DNA of 5,313 nucleotides from NCBI GenBank assembly GCA_947177115.1, contig CAMWTG010000200.1:1-5313 (forward strand). Reading direction: 5' to 3'. The stretch is from an uncultured Clostridia bacterium. Lineage in GTDB: Bacteria > Bacillota > Clostridia > Oscillospirales > Oscillospiraceae. Shown here piece after piece: positions 1 to 5,313 of this stretch (within the stretch, counting starts at the first letter, position 1; each line of letters begins with the position of its first letter). A program made the translations under genes and the position numbers. A model generated the notes under the pieces. That model worked only from the letters and a program-made list of their open reading frames with translations, had not been told where the DNA came from and made no database searches.

Positions 1-45
1 CAGCTGCTAATCGGCGCCCAGCTGGCGGCCCTTGATACGCATATC
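1..45 (-). other. cheV: In-frame continuation of the CheV receiver beyond the TAA stop (remnant)
   Basis: Reading on in the cheV frame after the TAA (46-48) gives DMRIKGRQLGAD, a TAG stop at 7-9, and then Gln-Leu to the window edge. Receiver domains of CheV commonly have an SSL motif, a short helix with Met/Lys/Gly residues, then GAD-x-Q/F-L followed by Lys-Pro. The spacing here fits that pattern exactly if the two stops replace ordinary residues. Both could arise from Glu codons (GAA to TAA, GAG to TAG). No separate start or gene is seen here. The rest of the domain, with the Lys, would lie outside the window. Confidence 0.6.
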
Positions 46-876
46 TTAGCTTATCAGAGAGGAGAAAATGATGAGGGGGATATGCTTAAACCGGGGGCTG
101 TCCTTCACCAGCTTGGTCAGCCGGTGGCCGTCCATCTGGGGCATCTCGATATCGGTGATGATCAGCGCCACCTTACGATCCAAGTCCGCGCTTTCCGGAA
201 TGGCGGACAGAGCTTCCCACAGCTCCTGGCCGTTGGGGAACATCTGCAGATTCACATAGTTTGCCTTCCGCAGGGAGTCCCCGATCATCTTGCTGAGCAG
301 CACGGAGTCCTCCGCCACCCAGATCGGTCTGTCATTGCGCTCCCGGGGCCCCAGGCTCTCCACTTCAGCGATCTGAATGGTGGTTTCCGGGGCGATCTCC
401 GCCACGATGCGCTCAAAGTCCAGGATGGTCACCAGATCCCCACCCTCGCACTGGGCGATGCCGGTGGCCACGCCCTCGGCGCCGCCGGAGACCGTCTTAT
501 CCGGCTTCTGGATGTCCGTCCAGGAAATGCGGTCAATCCGCACCACCGTGTGGACCCGGAAAGCGATGAACATCTTGTTGAAGTTGGTGATGATGAAAAT
601 ATCCTTGGGGCTCTTCTCCTGCTCCATACCCAGATACTTGGGCAGGTCCACCACCGTCAGCACCGCATCGCGGGGCTTGAAGATGCCCTCCACCGCCGGG
701 TGAGCGTGGGGCATGGGCTTCACCGGCTCGGAGATCATGATCTCGCGGACCTTAGCCACGTTGATGCCAAACAGATTCCCCCCGATGGTGAACTTCATGA
801 TCTCAATCTCATTGGTACCGGACTCCAGCAGGATCCGGCTGTTTTGCGTCTCAGCCATGTTTTCTGACACTCCCAT
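46..876 (-). CDS. cheV: Chemotaxis coupling protein CheV, truncated in its receiver domain
   Basis: CheV couples chemoreceptors to the CheA kinase through a CheW domain and tunes that coupling through a phosphorylatable receiver. The CheW domain spans ~14-165 (RILLESGTNEIEIMKF at the start, FGINVAKVREIM, VEGIFKPRDAVLTVVDLPKYL, LVTILDFERIVAEI at the end). The receiver begins at ~184 with PIWVAED (acidic pair E189, D190), has the likely phospho-Asp D242 in IITDIEMPQMDG, and reaches the fourth strand PLIIFSSLIS, where TAA ends the protein at residue 276. About 25-30 residues are missing, including the conserved Lys of strand five. B. subtilis CheV is about 303 aa. The following frame still looks like receiver sequence (see 1-45), so the gene may be a pseudogene or carry a base error. 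The start is uncertain: ATG at 876 has no good ribosome site, while Met7 (ATG at 858) has GGGAG 11 bases upstream and matches usual CheV N-termini. Confidence 0.9.
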   Translation of the reverse strand: MGVSENMAETQNSRILLESGTNEIEIMKFTIGGNLFGINVAKVREIMISEPVKPMPHAHPAVEGIFKPRDAVLTVVDLPKYLGMEQEKSPKDIFIITNFNKMFIAFRVHTVVRIDRISWTDIQKPDKTVSGGAEGVATGIAQCEGGDLVTILDFERIVAEIAPETTIQIAEVESLGPRERNDRPIWVAEDSVLLSKMIGDSLRKANYVNLQMFPNGQELWEALSAIPESADLDRKVALIITDIEMPQMDGHRLTKLVKDSPRFKHIPLIIFSSLIS

Positions 877-902
877 CTCTTAAATTTTTCCAGCGGTCTC
901 GC

Positions 903-1382
903 TCAGAAAAGTACATCCTGCCGGCCGTAAGACCGGATGCAGCCCTGTCCGGTGGCCACGTCAAACAGCAGTGTGCGGGCCACCTTGCCCCCCACGTCCT
1001 CCGCGATCAGGCGAATGCCCTCCTGCCGCAGGATCGTGTGGACGCTCTCAATATTCCTCTGCCCTATGTTGCCCAGGCTTCCGCCGTTGACCTCGAACAT
1101 CTTGGCCCCGCCGGCGATCTTGACCGTGATCCGGGTCTTCAGCGCCCCCTTGGCCGTCATCTGCCGCAGGGTCTCCCGGATGCCGGTATCCGCGTATTTG
1201 AACACGTTCTTCCGCCCTGCCTCCATATTCATCGGCAGCATCACATGCAGCAGCGCTCCCAGCCGCAGGGCGGGATCCTCGAAACAGAGGCCAATGCAGG
1301 AGCCAAGGGCATACGTGATCAAAACACCGGAATCCCTGGCCATTTTCATATCCGCAATTCCGACAGTAATCTTTTCGTTCAT
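903..1382 (-). CDS. cheD: Chemoreceptor glutamine deamidase CheD
   Basis: CheD hydrolyses specific glutamines of methyl-accepting chemotaxis receptors to glutamates in the cytoplasm, and stimulates CheC phosphatase when bound to it. The 159-residue product is full length for the family. It carries the papain-like active site: Thr23 and Cys29 in TYALGSCIG, and His46 in GALLHVMLP, matching the Thr/Cys/His set known from Thermotoga CheD. Further family motifs are KIAGGAKMF (88-96), NIGQRNIESVHTIL (105-118), EDVGGKVARTLLFD (128-141) and TGQGCIRSYG near the C-terminus. There is only a weak purine run (GGGCG/GCGGA) before its ATG. Translation probably depends on the ATGA overlap with cheC. The stop is TGA, with a 26-base gap to the first cheV ATG. 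Confidence 0.96.
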   Translation of the reverse strand: MNEKITVGIADMKMARDSGVLITYALGSCIGLCFEDPALRLGALLHVMLPMNMEAGRKNVFKYADTGIRETLRQMTAKGALKTRITVKIAGGAKMFEVNGGSLGNIGQRNIESVHTILRQEGIRLIAEDVGGKVARTLLFDVATGQGCIRSYGRQDVLF

Positions 1383-2002
1383 TCCGCAACGCCCAGCTTT
1401 GCTAATAAGAAATTAAGGGATCTCACATCAGGCGACAGTAGCAGGTGGCAGGGGACCTGCTTCTTATCGCAGACAAAATTCCCCCCGATGGTCATAAGAT
1501 AATCGCTGGTCCCTCCGTACATCGCCATAGGTACGGCAAGGATGGCTCCCTGCATATCCACAGCGAAGCCGGGAACCGTGAGGCTCACGGCGATGCCCGA
1601 CAGCCCGGAAAGCGCGTTGATAAAAGTGGAGATCAGGATGTTGCCCACCTCAATGAGCGTGGACTGGTGCATCTCATCCAGCTCCGCATAGTCATTGATG
1701 TGTACACCCAGCATAGTCTCCAGCACCAGATTGACAAATTCCAGCTGCTGCACCGACAGCATCACACCGCTCATCTGGCCGCTCATGCCCACCAGTACGC
1801 CGGCGGTAACGGCCTCCGGACCTCCGATCCAGTCGATGGCCTCGTTATAGCCCATGATGCGCACCTCCGGCAGAGTGATGCGCACCTCCCGCTCCAGCAA
1901 CTGCCCCAGGGCGGTAGCGGCGTTGCCGGTACCAATGCTGCCGATCTCCCGCAGGGTATCCAGTTCCAGGGAGCTGAGCTCGTCAAAGCTCTTAATTTTC
2001 AT
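1379..2002 (-). CDS. cheC: CheY-P phosphatase CheC
   Basis: CheC dephosphorylates CheY-P and binds CheD, closing an adaptation loop in Gram-positive chemotaxis. The 207-residue product has two pseudo-symmetric CheC/FliY/CheX half-sites. The family pattern is [DS]-x3-E-x2-N-x22-P. The second site is complete: S114, E118, N121, P144 (STLIEVGN). The first has D15, E19 and P45, but Ser at position 22 in place of Asn (DTLREIGSIGTGN). D149, in PGFAVD, lines up with the B. subtilis CheC residue reported to matter for CheD binding. The length matches B. subtilis CheC (about 209 aa), and there is no FliN-like C-terminal domain, so this is CheC and not FliY. GGAGG lies 7 bases before the start. The stop TGA overlaps the cheD ATG, consistent with coupled, near-stoichiometric synthesis of partners. 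Confidence 0.95.
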   Translation of the reverse strand: MKIKSFDELSSLELDTLREIGSIGTGNAATALGQLLEREVRITLPEVRIMGYNEAIDWIGGPEAVTAGVLVGMSGQMSGVMLSVQQLEFVNLVLETMLGVHINDYAELDEMHQSTLIEVGNILISTFINALSGLSGIAVSLTVPGFAVDMQGAILAVPMAMYGGTSDYLMTIGGNFVCDKKQVPCHLLLSPDVRSLNFLLAKLGVAE

Positions 2003-2009
2003 CTGCGTC

Positions 2010-2014
2010 CCTCC
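2010..2014 (-). promoter_or_regulatory. Ribosome binding site of cheC
   Basis: GGAGG on the coding strand lies 7 bases before the ATG at 2002 and within 10 bases of the flgG stop. This leaves no room for a separate promoter and supports co-transcription. Confidence 0.75.
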
Positions 2015-2017
2015 CCA

Positions 2018-2794
2018 TTACCCTCTCAGGTTGTTGAAGGTACTTTCAATTTCATCAGTGGTGGTGACCATTTTCAGGCAGTAGCTGAACGCCCGCTGAG
2101 ATTCGATCACCTTAATAAATTCCTGGGTCAGATCGGTATTGCTCATCTCCAGCAGCCCCCGCTGCACCTGGCCGGTGCCCTGGTACAGCTGGCCGTTGAG
2201 CTCCGTGGGGATCAGGCGGTTGTCGCTGGTGTGGAGCATGCCGTAGTGGATGGCGTAGTCAAATACGCCGATATCCAGATCCGCCTCCCGGTTTTCGGGA
2301 TCAATGACAATAAAGTTGCCTTGGGAGTCCAGCACGCAGCGGCCGAAGTTATCGCTGAGCCGCCAAACAGTGGTGGGCTGGGGCTCGATCTCGTTCCCGT
2401 TTTCATCGTATTCCGGCTCAGCGTCCTCCGCGGGGGGAATCAGGAACTCGTTCATCTCAAAGGCCCCATCGCGGGTAAAGGAGACCTCCTGGGTAGCGAG
2501 GTCGTACACGGCAAAAAATCCGTCCCCATTGATGGCGAAGTCGAAGGTCATTCCCGTCTCCTTGAATCCCCGGGTGGAGGTATCAATGGGAGCGTGGATC
2601 ATTCTGGCGCCTGTTCCCTTGGGCAGGTTGTTGCCGCTGATCCCCTCCACATCCCGGTTCATCAGTTCGCCGAAGGCCACACGCTCGCAGCGGTAACCCT
2701 GGGTATTGACATTGGCAATATTATGGGCCTGCACATCCATGCGCAGCTGCTGCTGATAAGCGCCAACGGCGGCGCTGTAAAATGACATGTTCAT
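2018..2794 (-). CDS. flgG: Flagellar basal-body rod protein FlgG-like (second of tandem pair)
   Basis: This is a second rod/hook-basal body family protein, probably the distal rod FlgG. The 258 residues include the D0 motif NIANVNTQGYR (25-35), LPKGTGAR (57-64) as in FlgG, the core FDFAINGDGFFAV (84-96), FTRDGAF (106-112), and DNFGRCVLDSQGNFIVID (148-165). The C-terminal helix is MSNTDLTQEFIKVIESQRAF (217-236) followed by TTTDEIESTFNNL. Residues ~117-145 form an acidic, proline-rich insertion (PPAEDAEPEYDENGNEIEP) where family members normally have a short turn. Like its neighbour it has no signal peptide, as expected for a type III export substrate. The first of two nearby Met codons (Met1, Met3) is chosen because AAGGAAGGTG ends 8 bases upstream. 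It ends in TAA, and the cheC ribosome binding site begins almost at once. Confidence 0.87.
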   Translation of the reverse strand: MNMSFYSAAVGAYQQQLRMDVQAHNIANVNTQGYRCERVAFGELMNRDVEGISGNNLPKGTGARMIHAPIDTSTRGFKETGMTFDFAINGDGFFAVYDLATQEVSFTRDGAFEMNEFLIPPAEDAEPEYDENGNEIEPQPTTVWRLSDNFGRCVLDSQGNFIVIDPENREADLDIGVFDYAIHYGMLHTSDNRLIPTELNGQLYQGTGQVQRGLLEMSNTDLTQEFIKVIESQRAFSYCLKMVTTTDEIESTFNNLRG

Positions 2795-2802
2795 CTGGCA
2801 CG

Positions 2803-2812
2803 CACCTTCCTT
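2803..2812 (-). promoter_or_regulatory. Strong ribosome binding site of flgG
   Basis: AAGGAAGGTG on the coding strand is close to a full anti-16S match and sits 8 bases before the ATG at 2794. It favours Met1 over Met3. The rest of the 55-base gap (2795-2849) shows no clear -10/-35 pair, no sigma-28 box and no hairpin with a T-run. Confidence 0.75.
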
Positions 2813-2849
2813 TCCGTTTTGCTTCTCTATGGTTCAAACGTTCCTGGGC

Positions 2850-3605
2850 TTACAGTCTTCCCAGTTCGGTAGTATCCTTGGTCATCACCTGGTCATAGAT
2901 CTTGCTGACCTCGGCCGCGCTCTGAATGGCCCGCTGGGCAGTCATCATGGACACCATCTCGTGGACCATATTGGCATTGGAGCGCTCCACCATGCCGTGG
3001 TGGATGGTATAGCCGGTGCTCTCCTGAAGCTGGCCGCCGGTGAAAAGGCCATGGTCGTTGCGCTCCAGAGCGGCTGTGTCCTGGAAGGCGAAAATGCCCA
3101 GATTGGCAATGAGGTTACGGTTCTCCATGGTGAAGATGCCGCCGTCCGCATCTACATAGATGTTGTCCGTAGCCAGCTGGATGGGCTGGCGGTTCTGATC
3201 CAGCACCCGGCCCTGACCCGGCAGAACCAAGTAGCCCTCCTCGTCCAGGTTGAAGCTCCCGGCCCGGGTGTAGGCTACCTCGCCGTCCCACTCGATTGCA
3301 AAGAAGCCATCTCCCTCAATGGCGAAATCCAGAGGCAGCTCCGTCTCTTCCAGGGAACCCTGGGTAAAGTCGGTATACTGTTCATCGGGTGCCAGGATAT
3401 AGCTGATCTGGCCCAGCTCCTCGCTGTTGACCTTATCCTTATTCCCCACCCGGCTGAACATCACCTCTTTAAAGGCGGTGCTGTCGGTATACCGCTCGGC
3501 CTTATAGCCGGCGGTGGAAACGTTGGTCATATTATTGGAAATGACGTCCAGCCGGCGGCCATGGCTGAGCATGGCGGAGGTCAGCTGATAAAAGCCTCGG
3601 AACAT
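2850..3605 (-). CDS. flgF: Flagellar rod protein, FlgF/FlgG family (first of tandem pair)
   Basis: This is an axial protein of the flagellar rod/hook-basal body family. It is exported through the type III gate without a cleaved signal peptide and assembles in the periplasmic or cell-wall part of the basal body. The 251 residues show the N-terminal D0 helix with the family motif NNMTNVSTAGYK (24-35), the core signature PLDFAIEGDGFFAI (91-104), YTRAGSF (112-118), and GYLVLPGQGRVLD (124-136). The C-terminal helix holds HGMVERSNANMVHEMVSMM (203-221) and AQRAIQSAAEVSKIYDQVM (223-241). It matches the position of the first FlgG-type gene found after fliA in other Clostridia, and resembles the FlhO/FlhP pair of Bacillus. 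FlgF versus FlgG is hard to settle by eye. I prefer FlgF because the downstream paralogue carries the more FlgG-like LPKGTGAR segment. The start is supported by AGGAG 9 bases upstream. The stop is TAA. Confidence 0.85.
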   Translation of the reverse strand: MFRGFYQLTSAMLSHGRRLDVISNNMTNVSTAGYKAERYTDSTAFKEVMFSRVGNKDKVNSEELGQISYILAPDEQYTDFTQGSLEETELPLDFAIEGDGFFAIEWDGEVAYTRAGSFNLDEEGYLVLPGQGRVLDQNRQPIQLATDNIYVDADGGIFTMENRNLIANLGIFAFQDTAALERNDHGLFTGGQLQESTGYTIHHGMVERSNANMVHEMVSMMTAQRAIQSAAEVSKIYDQVMTKDTTELGRL

Positions 3606-3614
3606 ATGTAGTCT

Positions 3615-3619
3615 CTCCT
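3615..3619 (-). promoter_or_regulatory. Ribosome binding site of the flgF-type gene
   Basis: The coding strand carries AGGAG (within AGAGGAGAG) 9 bases before the ATG at 3605. It sits in the 27-base gap after the fliA stop and fixes this start. Confidence 0.75.
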
Positions 3620-3632
3620 CTCACGGCGGGGA

Positions 3633-4451
3633 TCACTTCTCCCCATTCATGTACTGCTTCATATACAATTTCAGCTTCTGAATTGCCCGGGAATGGATCT
3701 GGGAAATGCGGGGCTCGCTGACCTCCATTACCTGGGCAATCTCCTTCATGCTGAGGTTTTTTCGATAGTAAAGGGATACCACCATCTGCTCGTTCTCCCG
3801 CAGGGCGCTGATTCCCTCCGCCAGGGTGTCCAGCAGCTCCCGGCGCAGCAGGGAGTCCTCCGGACGGCCCGCGCCGCCGTTGTCGGCTACGTCCATCCCC
3901 CCCTGCTCCTGGTCGTCAAAAATGGAATCCAGGCTGAGAAGATTGCACAGCGCGGAGTTGGCCAGGTCCTCCTGATACTGCTGGCTGGTGACTCCCAGCC
4001 GCCCGGCGATCTCCTCATCGGTGGGACACCGGCCCAGCTCGGCATACAGCTCTACGCTGGCCTGGTCGATCTCCCGTGCCTTCCGCCGGACGCTGCGGGG
4101 GACCCAGTCCTGACGGCGGGCCAGATCGATCACCGCCCCCCGGATGCGCTTGGAGACAAAAGTTTCAAATTTGATCCCCTTGTCGGGGTCAAACTTGTCA
4201 ATGGCCCCCACCAAAGCCAGGATGCCTTCATTGATGATATCGTCCACCTGGGCAAAGCTGGAGTAAACCCCACGTACCTGCAGGGCAATGGACTTCACCA
4301 GCCCCACATACCGCAGGGCCAGAGGCCATTTCAGGTCCTCACATCCGCTGGAGCGGTAGAGCAGAAGAAGCTCCTCCTTGCTCATGCCGTCCAGCTCCGC
4401 CTGGGTATAGCCCAACTCCTCAATCGCCGGAGCGGCTCGACCGGCGCTCAT
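3633..4451 (-). CDS. fliA: Flagellar sigma factor FliA/SigD (sigma-28)
   Basis: This is the alternative sigma factor that directs RNA polymerase to late flagellar and chemotaxis promoters. The 272-residue product has sigma-70 region 2 at ~44-120 (YVGLVKSIA, then DDIINEGILALVGAIDKFDP, then FETFVSKRIRGAVIDLARR and the DWVPRSVR motif typical of the FliA/WhiG family). Region 3 is at ~134-175 (GRCPTDEEIAGRLGV, LLSLDSIF). Region 4 with its helix-turn-helix is at ~213-262 (ENEQMVVSLYYRKNLSMKEI, EPRISQIHSRAIQKLK). Compared with B. subtilis SigD (254 aa) it has an N-terminal extension of about 25 residues. If that is not translated, Met23 (MSKEELLLLY) is the alternative start. I chose the first ATG because it overlaps the flhA stop (ATGA) and is preceded by AGAAGGG at 10 bases, which suggests translational coupling. 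flhF and flhG, often found between flhA and this gene in Firmicutes, are absent here. No anti-sigma FlgM is visible in the window. Confidence 0.96.
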   Translation of the reverse strand: MSAGRAAPAIEELGYTQAELDGMSKEELLLLYRSSGCEDLKWPLALRYVGLVKSIALQVRGVYSSFAQVDDIINEGILALVGAIDKFDPDKGIKFETFVSKRIRGAVIDLARRQDWVPRSVRRKAREIDQASVELYAELGRCPTDEEIAGRLGVTSQQYQEDLANSALCNLLSLDSIFDDQEQGGMDVADNGGAGRPEDSLLRRELLDTLAEGISALRENEQMVVSLYYRKNLSMKEIAQVMEVSEPRISQIHSRAIQKLKLYMKQYMNGEK

Positions 4452-5313
4452 ACCGCCGCCGCCCTTCTCTGCGCCCCGCTGTCCCGCAGCAGGGTGATGT
4501 TGCCCAGGGACTGGATCTGCACATCGCTGGTGATCTCATTGAATGCCAGCACGTACAGGTTGGGATAGAACTGGGCCAGCATCCGGCTGAAATACACCCG
4601 GATCACCTGGCTGGTCAGCACAATGGGCGTCTGACCCAGGTCGTTGAATTTCTTGATGAGATCCGCCAGCTGGGTAACGATCTGCTGCATGAGATCGGGC
4701 CCCATAGCCAGGTAAATACCCTGCTCGTTCTTGCTGAGGGAGGCGATGACCCGCTTCTCCACCTCGGCGTCCAAAGTAACCACTCTGAGCTGGCCATGCT
4801 CGCAGAAACGGCGGGTGATGGTGCGGCTGAGGGCGGCGCGGACGTTCTCGGTGACCATATCCAAATCCTTGGTGGTCCCCAGGGCATCCACAGCGGTCTC
4901 CAGAATCGTACCCAGATCCCGGATAGGAACCCCCTCCCGCAGGAGATTGCGCAGGATGCGCTCCAAATTGGCATAGGAAAGGAAATTGGGGATGGCCTCT
5001 TCCACCAGTTCCGGGGCGGTGCGCTTGAGATTCTCCACCAACTGGATCACTTCCGCCCGTCCCAGCAGCTCGTAGGCATGGGAGCGAACCACCTCGCTCA
5101 GATGGGTCTGCATGACCGACAAAGGATCGATAACGGTGTAGCCATAAATCTCCGCCATCTCCTTGTTCTCCGGCAGAATCCACCGGGAAGGGATACCGTA
5201 GGCCGGCTCCACAGTCTCGATGCCATCGATCTCTCCGGTGGGGTTGGCAGGCTCCAGAGCCAGGTAGTAATCCACCAGGATCTCGCCCCGGGCCACCTCC
5301 TCGCCCTTGATCT
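4448..5313 (-). CDS. flhA: Flagellar biosynthesis protein FlhA, C-terminal part (5' end outside window)
   Basis: FlhA is the export-gate membrane protein of the flagellar type III secretion apparatus. Its cytoplasmic domain docks chaperone-substrate complexes and switches export from rod/hook to filament proteins. Only the last ~288 residues are here. The frame is open to the window edge and begins with IKGEEVARGEIL, a typical FlhA linker, so the GTG near 5296 is an internal Val codon and not a start. Family landmarks follow in order: VIDPLSVMQTHLSEVV, then PNFLSYANLERILRNLLREGVPIRDLGTILE, split here as PNFLSYANLERILRNLL and REGVPIRDLGTILE, then LRVVTLDAEVE, TPIVLTSQVIRVYFSRM, and NEITSDVQIQSLGNI near the end. 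The transmembrane half lies outside the window. The protein ends in a basic/alanine tail (RDSGAQRRAAAV) past the usual conserved end. The stop TGA overlaps the fliA start as ATGA. Identification is very secure from the sequence pattern. Confidence 0.97.
   Translation of the reverse strand, partial: IKGEEVARGEILVDYYLALEPANPTGEIDGIETVEPAYGIPSRWILPENKEMAEIYGYTVIDPLSVMQTHLSEVVRSHAYELLGRAEVIQLVENLKRTAPELVEEAIPNFLSYANLERILRNLLREGVPIRDLGTILETAVDALGTTKDLDMVTENVRAALSRTITRRFCEHGQLRVVTLDAEVEKRVIASLSKNEQGIYLAMGPDLMQQIVTQLADLIKKFNDLGQTPIVLTSQVIRVYFSRMLAQFYPNLYVLAFNEITSDVQIQSLGNITLLRDSGAQRRAAAV
4462..4468 (-). promoter_or_regulatory. Putative fliA ribosome binding site inside the flhA tail
   Basis: On the coding strand AGAAGGG lies 10 bases before the fliA ATG. 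The same bases encode Arg-Arg in the C-terminal tail of FlhA. The spacing is slightly long, so initiation may rely partly on termination-reinitiation at the ATGA overlap. Confidence 0.5.

Noticed and set aside
82..867. Plus-strand open frame opposite cheV
   Set aside because: It mirrors cheV almost end to end, has no family motifs and no plausible ribosome site. It is an antisense shadow of a well-identified gene.
1445..2785. Very long plus-strand open frame (446 codons) opposite cheC and flgG
   Set aside because: Its translation is low-complexity His/Gln/Leu/Val-rich sequence with no recognisable motif. It spans two real genes and their gap, and is explained by GC-rich third codon positions on the minus strand.
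2795..2849. The largest intergenic gap, as a candidate promoter, attenuator or small RNA
   Set aside because: Only a strong ribosome binding site is clear. The AACGTT palindrome is too short to mean anything, and no -10/-35 pair or terminator hairpin is visible.
2787..3611. Plus-strand open frame opposite the flgF-type gene
   Set aside because: No recognisable domain is present and it coincides with a conserved rod gene. The openness comes from codon bias.
3693..4568. Plus-strand open frame opposite fliA and the end of flhA
   Set aside because: The translation shows no family pattern, while the opposite strand carries clear sigma-28 regions 2-4 and the FlhA C-terminus.
4536..5183. Minus-strand alternative frame within flhA
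   Set aside because: The product is Gly/Arg/Pro/His-rich and lacks motifs. It is an out-of-frame shadow of flhA, whose conserved motifs run through the same bases.
5294..5296. GTG as a possible start of a short FlhA-like protein
   Set aside because: The conserved linker IKGEEVARGEIL continues upstream of it in frame to the window edge, so the codon is an internal valine in a gene cut by the window.
1..5313. Mobile elements, CRISPR repeats, tRNA/rRNA or defence genes
   Set aside because: No inverted or direct repeats, no transposase motifs, no RNA gene signatures and no break in codon style between neighbours were seen. The window is a uniform motility locus.

Overview
The window is a run of seven flagellar and chemotaxis genes, all on the minus strand, so transcription runs from high to low coordinates. 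The family makeup (CheC plus CheD plus CheV, a SigD-type sigma factor, tandem FlgF/FlgG rod genes, GGAGG-type ribosome binding sites) and the GC-rich third codon positions suggest a motile Gram-positive anaerobe of the Clostridia, possibly Oscillospiraceae-like. The lineage is an inference from gene content and base composition. No rRNA or other marker is present.

In transcription order the layout is: the 3' part of flhA (5313-4448, 5' end outside the window); fliA/sigD for sigma-28 (4451-3633), overlapping flhA by 4 bases; a FlgF/FlgG-type rod gene (3605-2850); a second, FlgG-like rod gene (2794-2018); cheC (2002-1379); cheD (1382-903), overlapping cheC by 4 bases; and cheV (876-46). The gaps are 27, 55, 15 and 20-26 bases. 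I see no convincing promoter or terminator between genes, so this looks like the distal part of one long fla/che operon. Nothing in the window exceeds 60 bases without a gene.

The genes fit one programme. FlhA is the export gate of the flagellar type III apparatus. The two rod proteins are substrates of that apparatus. FliA switches on late flagellar genes. CheC, CheD and CheV adjust the chemotaxis signal through CheY-P dephosphorylation, receptor deamidation and phosphorylatable receptor-kinase coupling.

The one real anomaly is at the low-coordinate edge. cheV stops with TAA in the middle of its receiver domain, but the same frame beyond the stop still reads as family-like receiver sequence and contains a second stop, TAG. 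This points to a recently broken CheV C-terminus or to base errors at a sequence edge. Otherwise this is an ordinary, well-conserved motility locus, and I found no new biological system in it.
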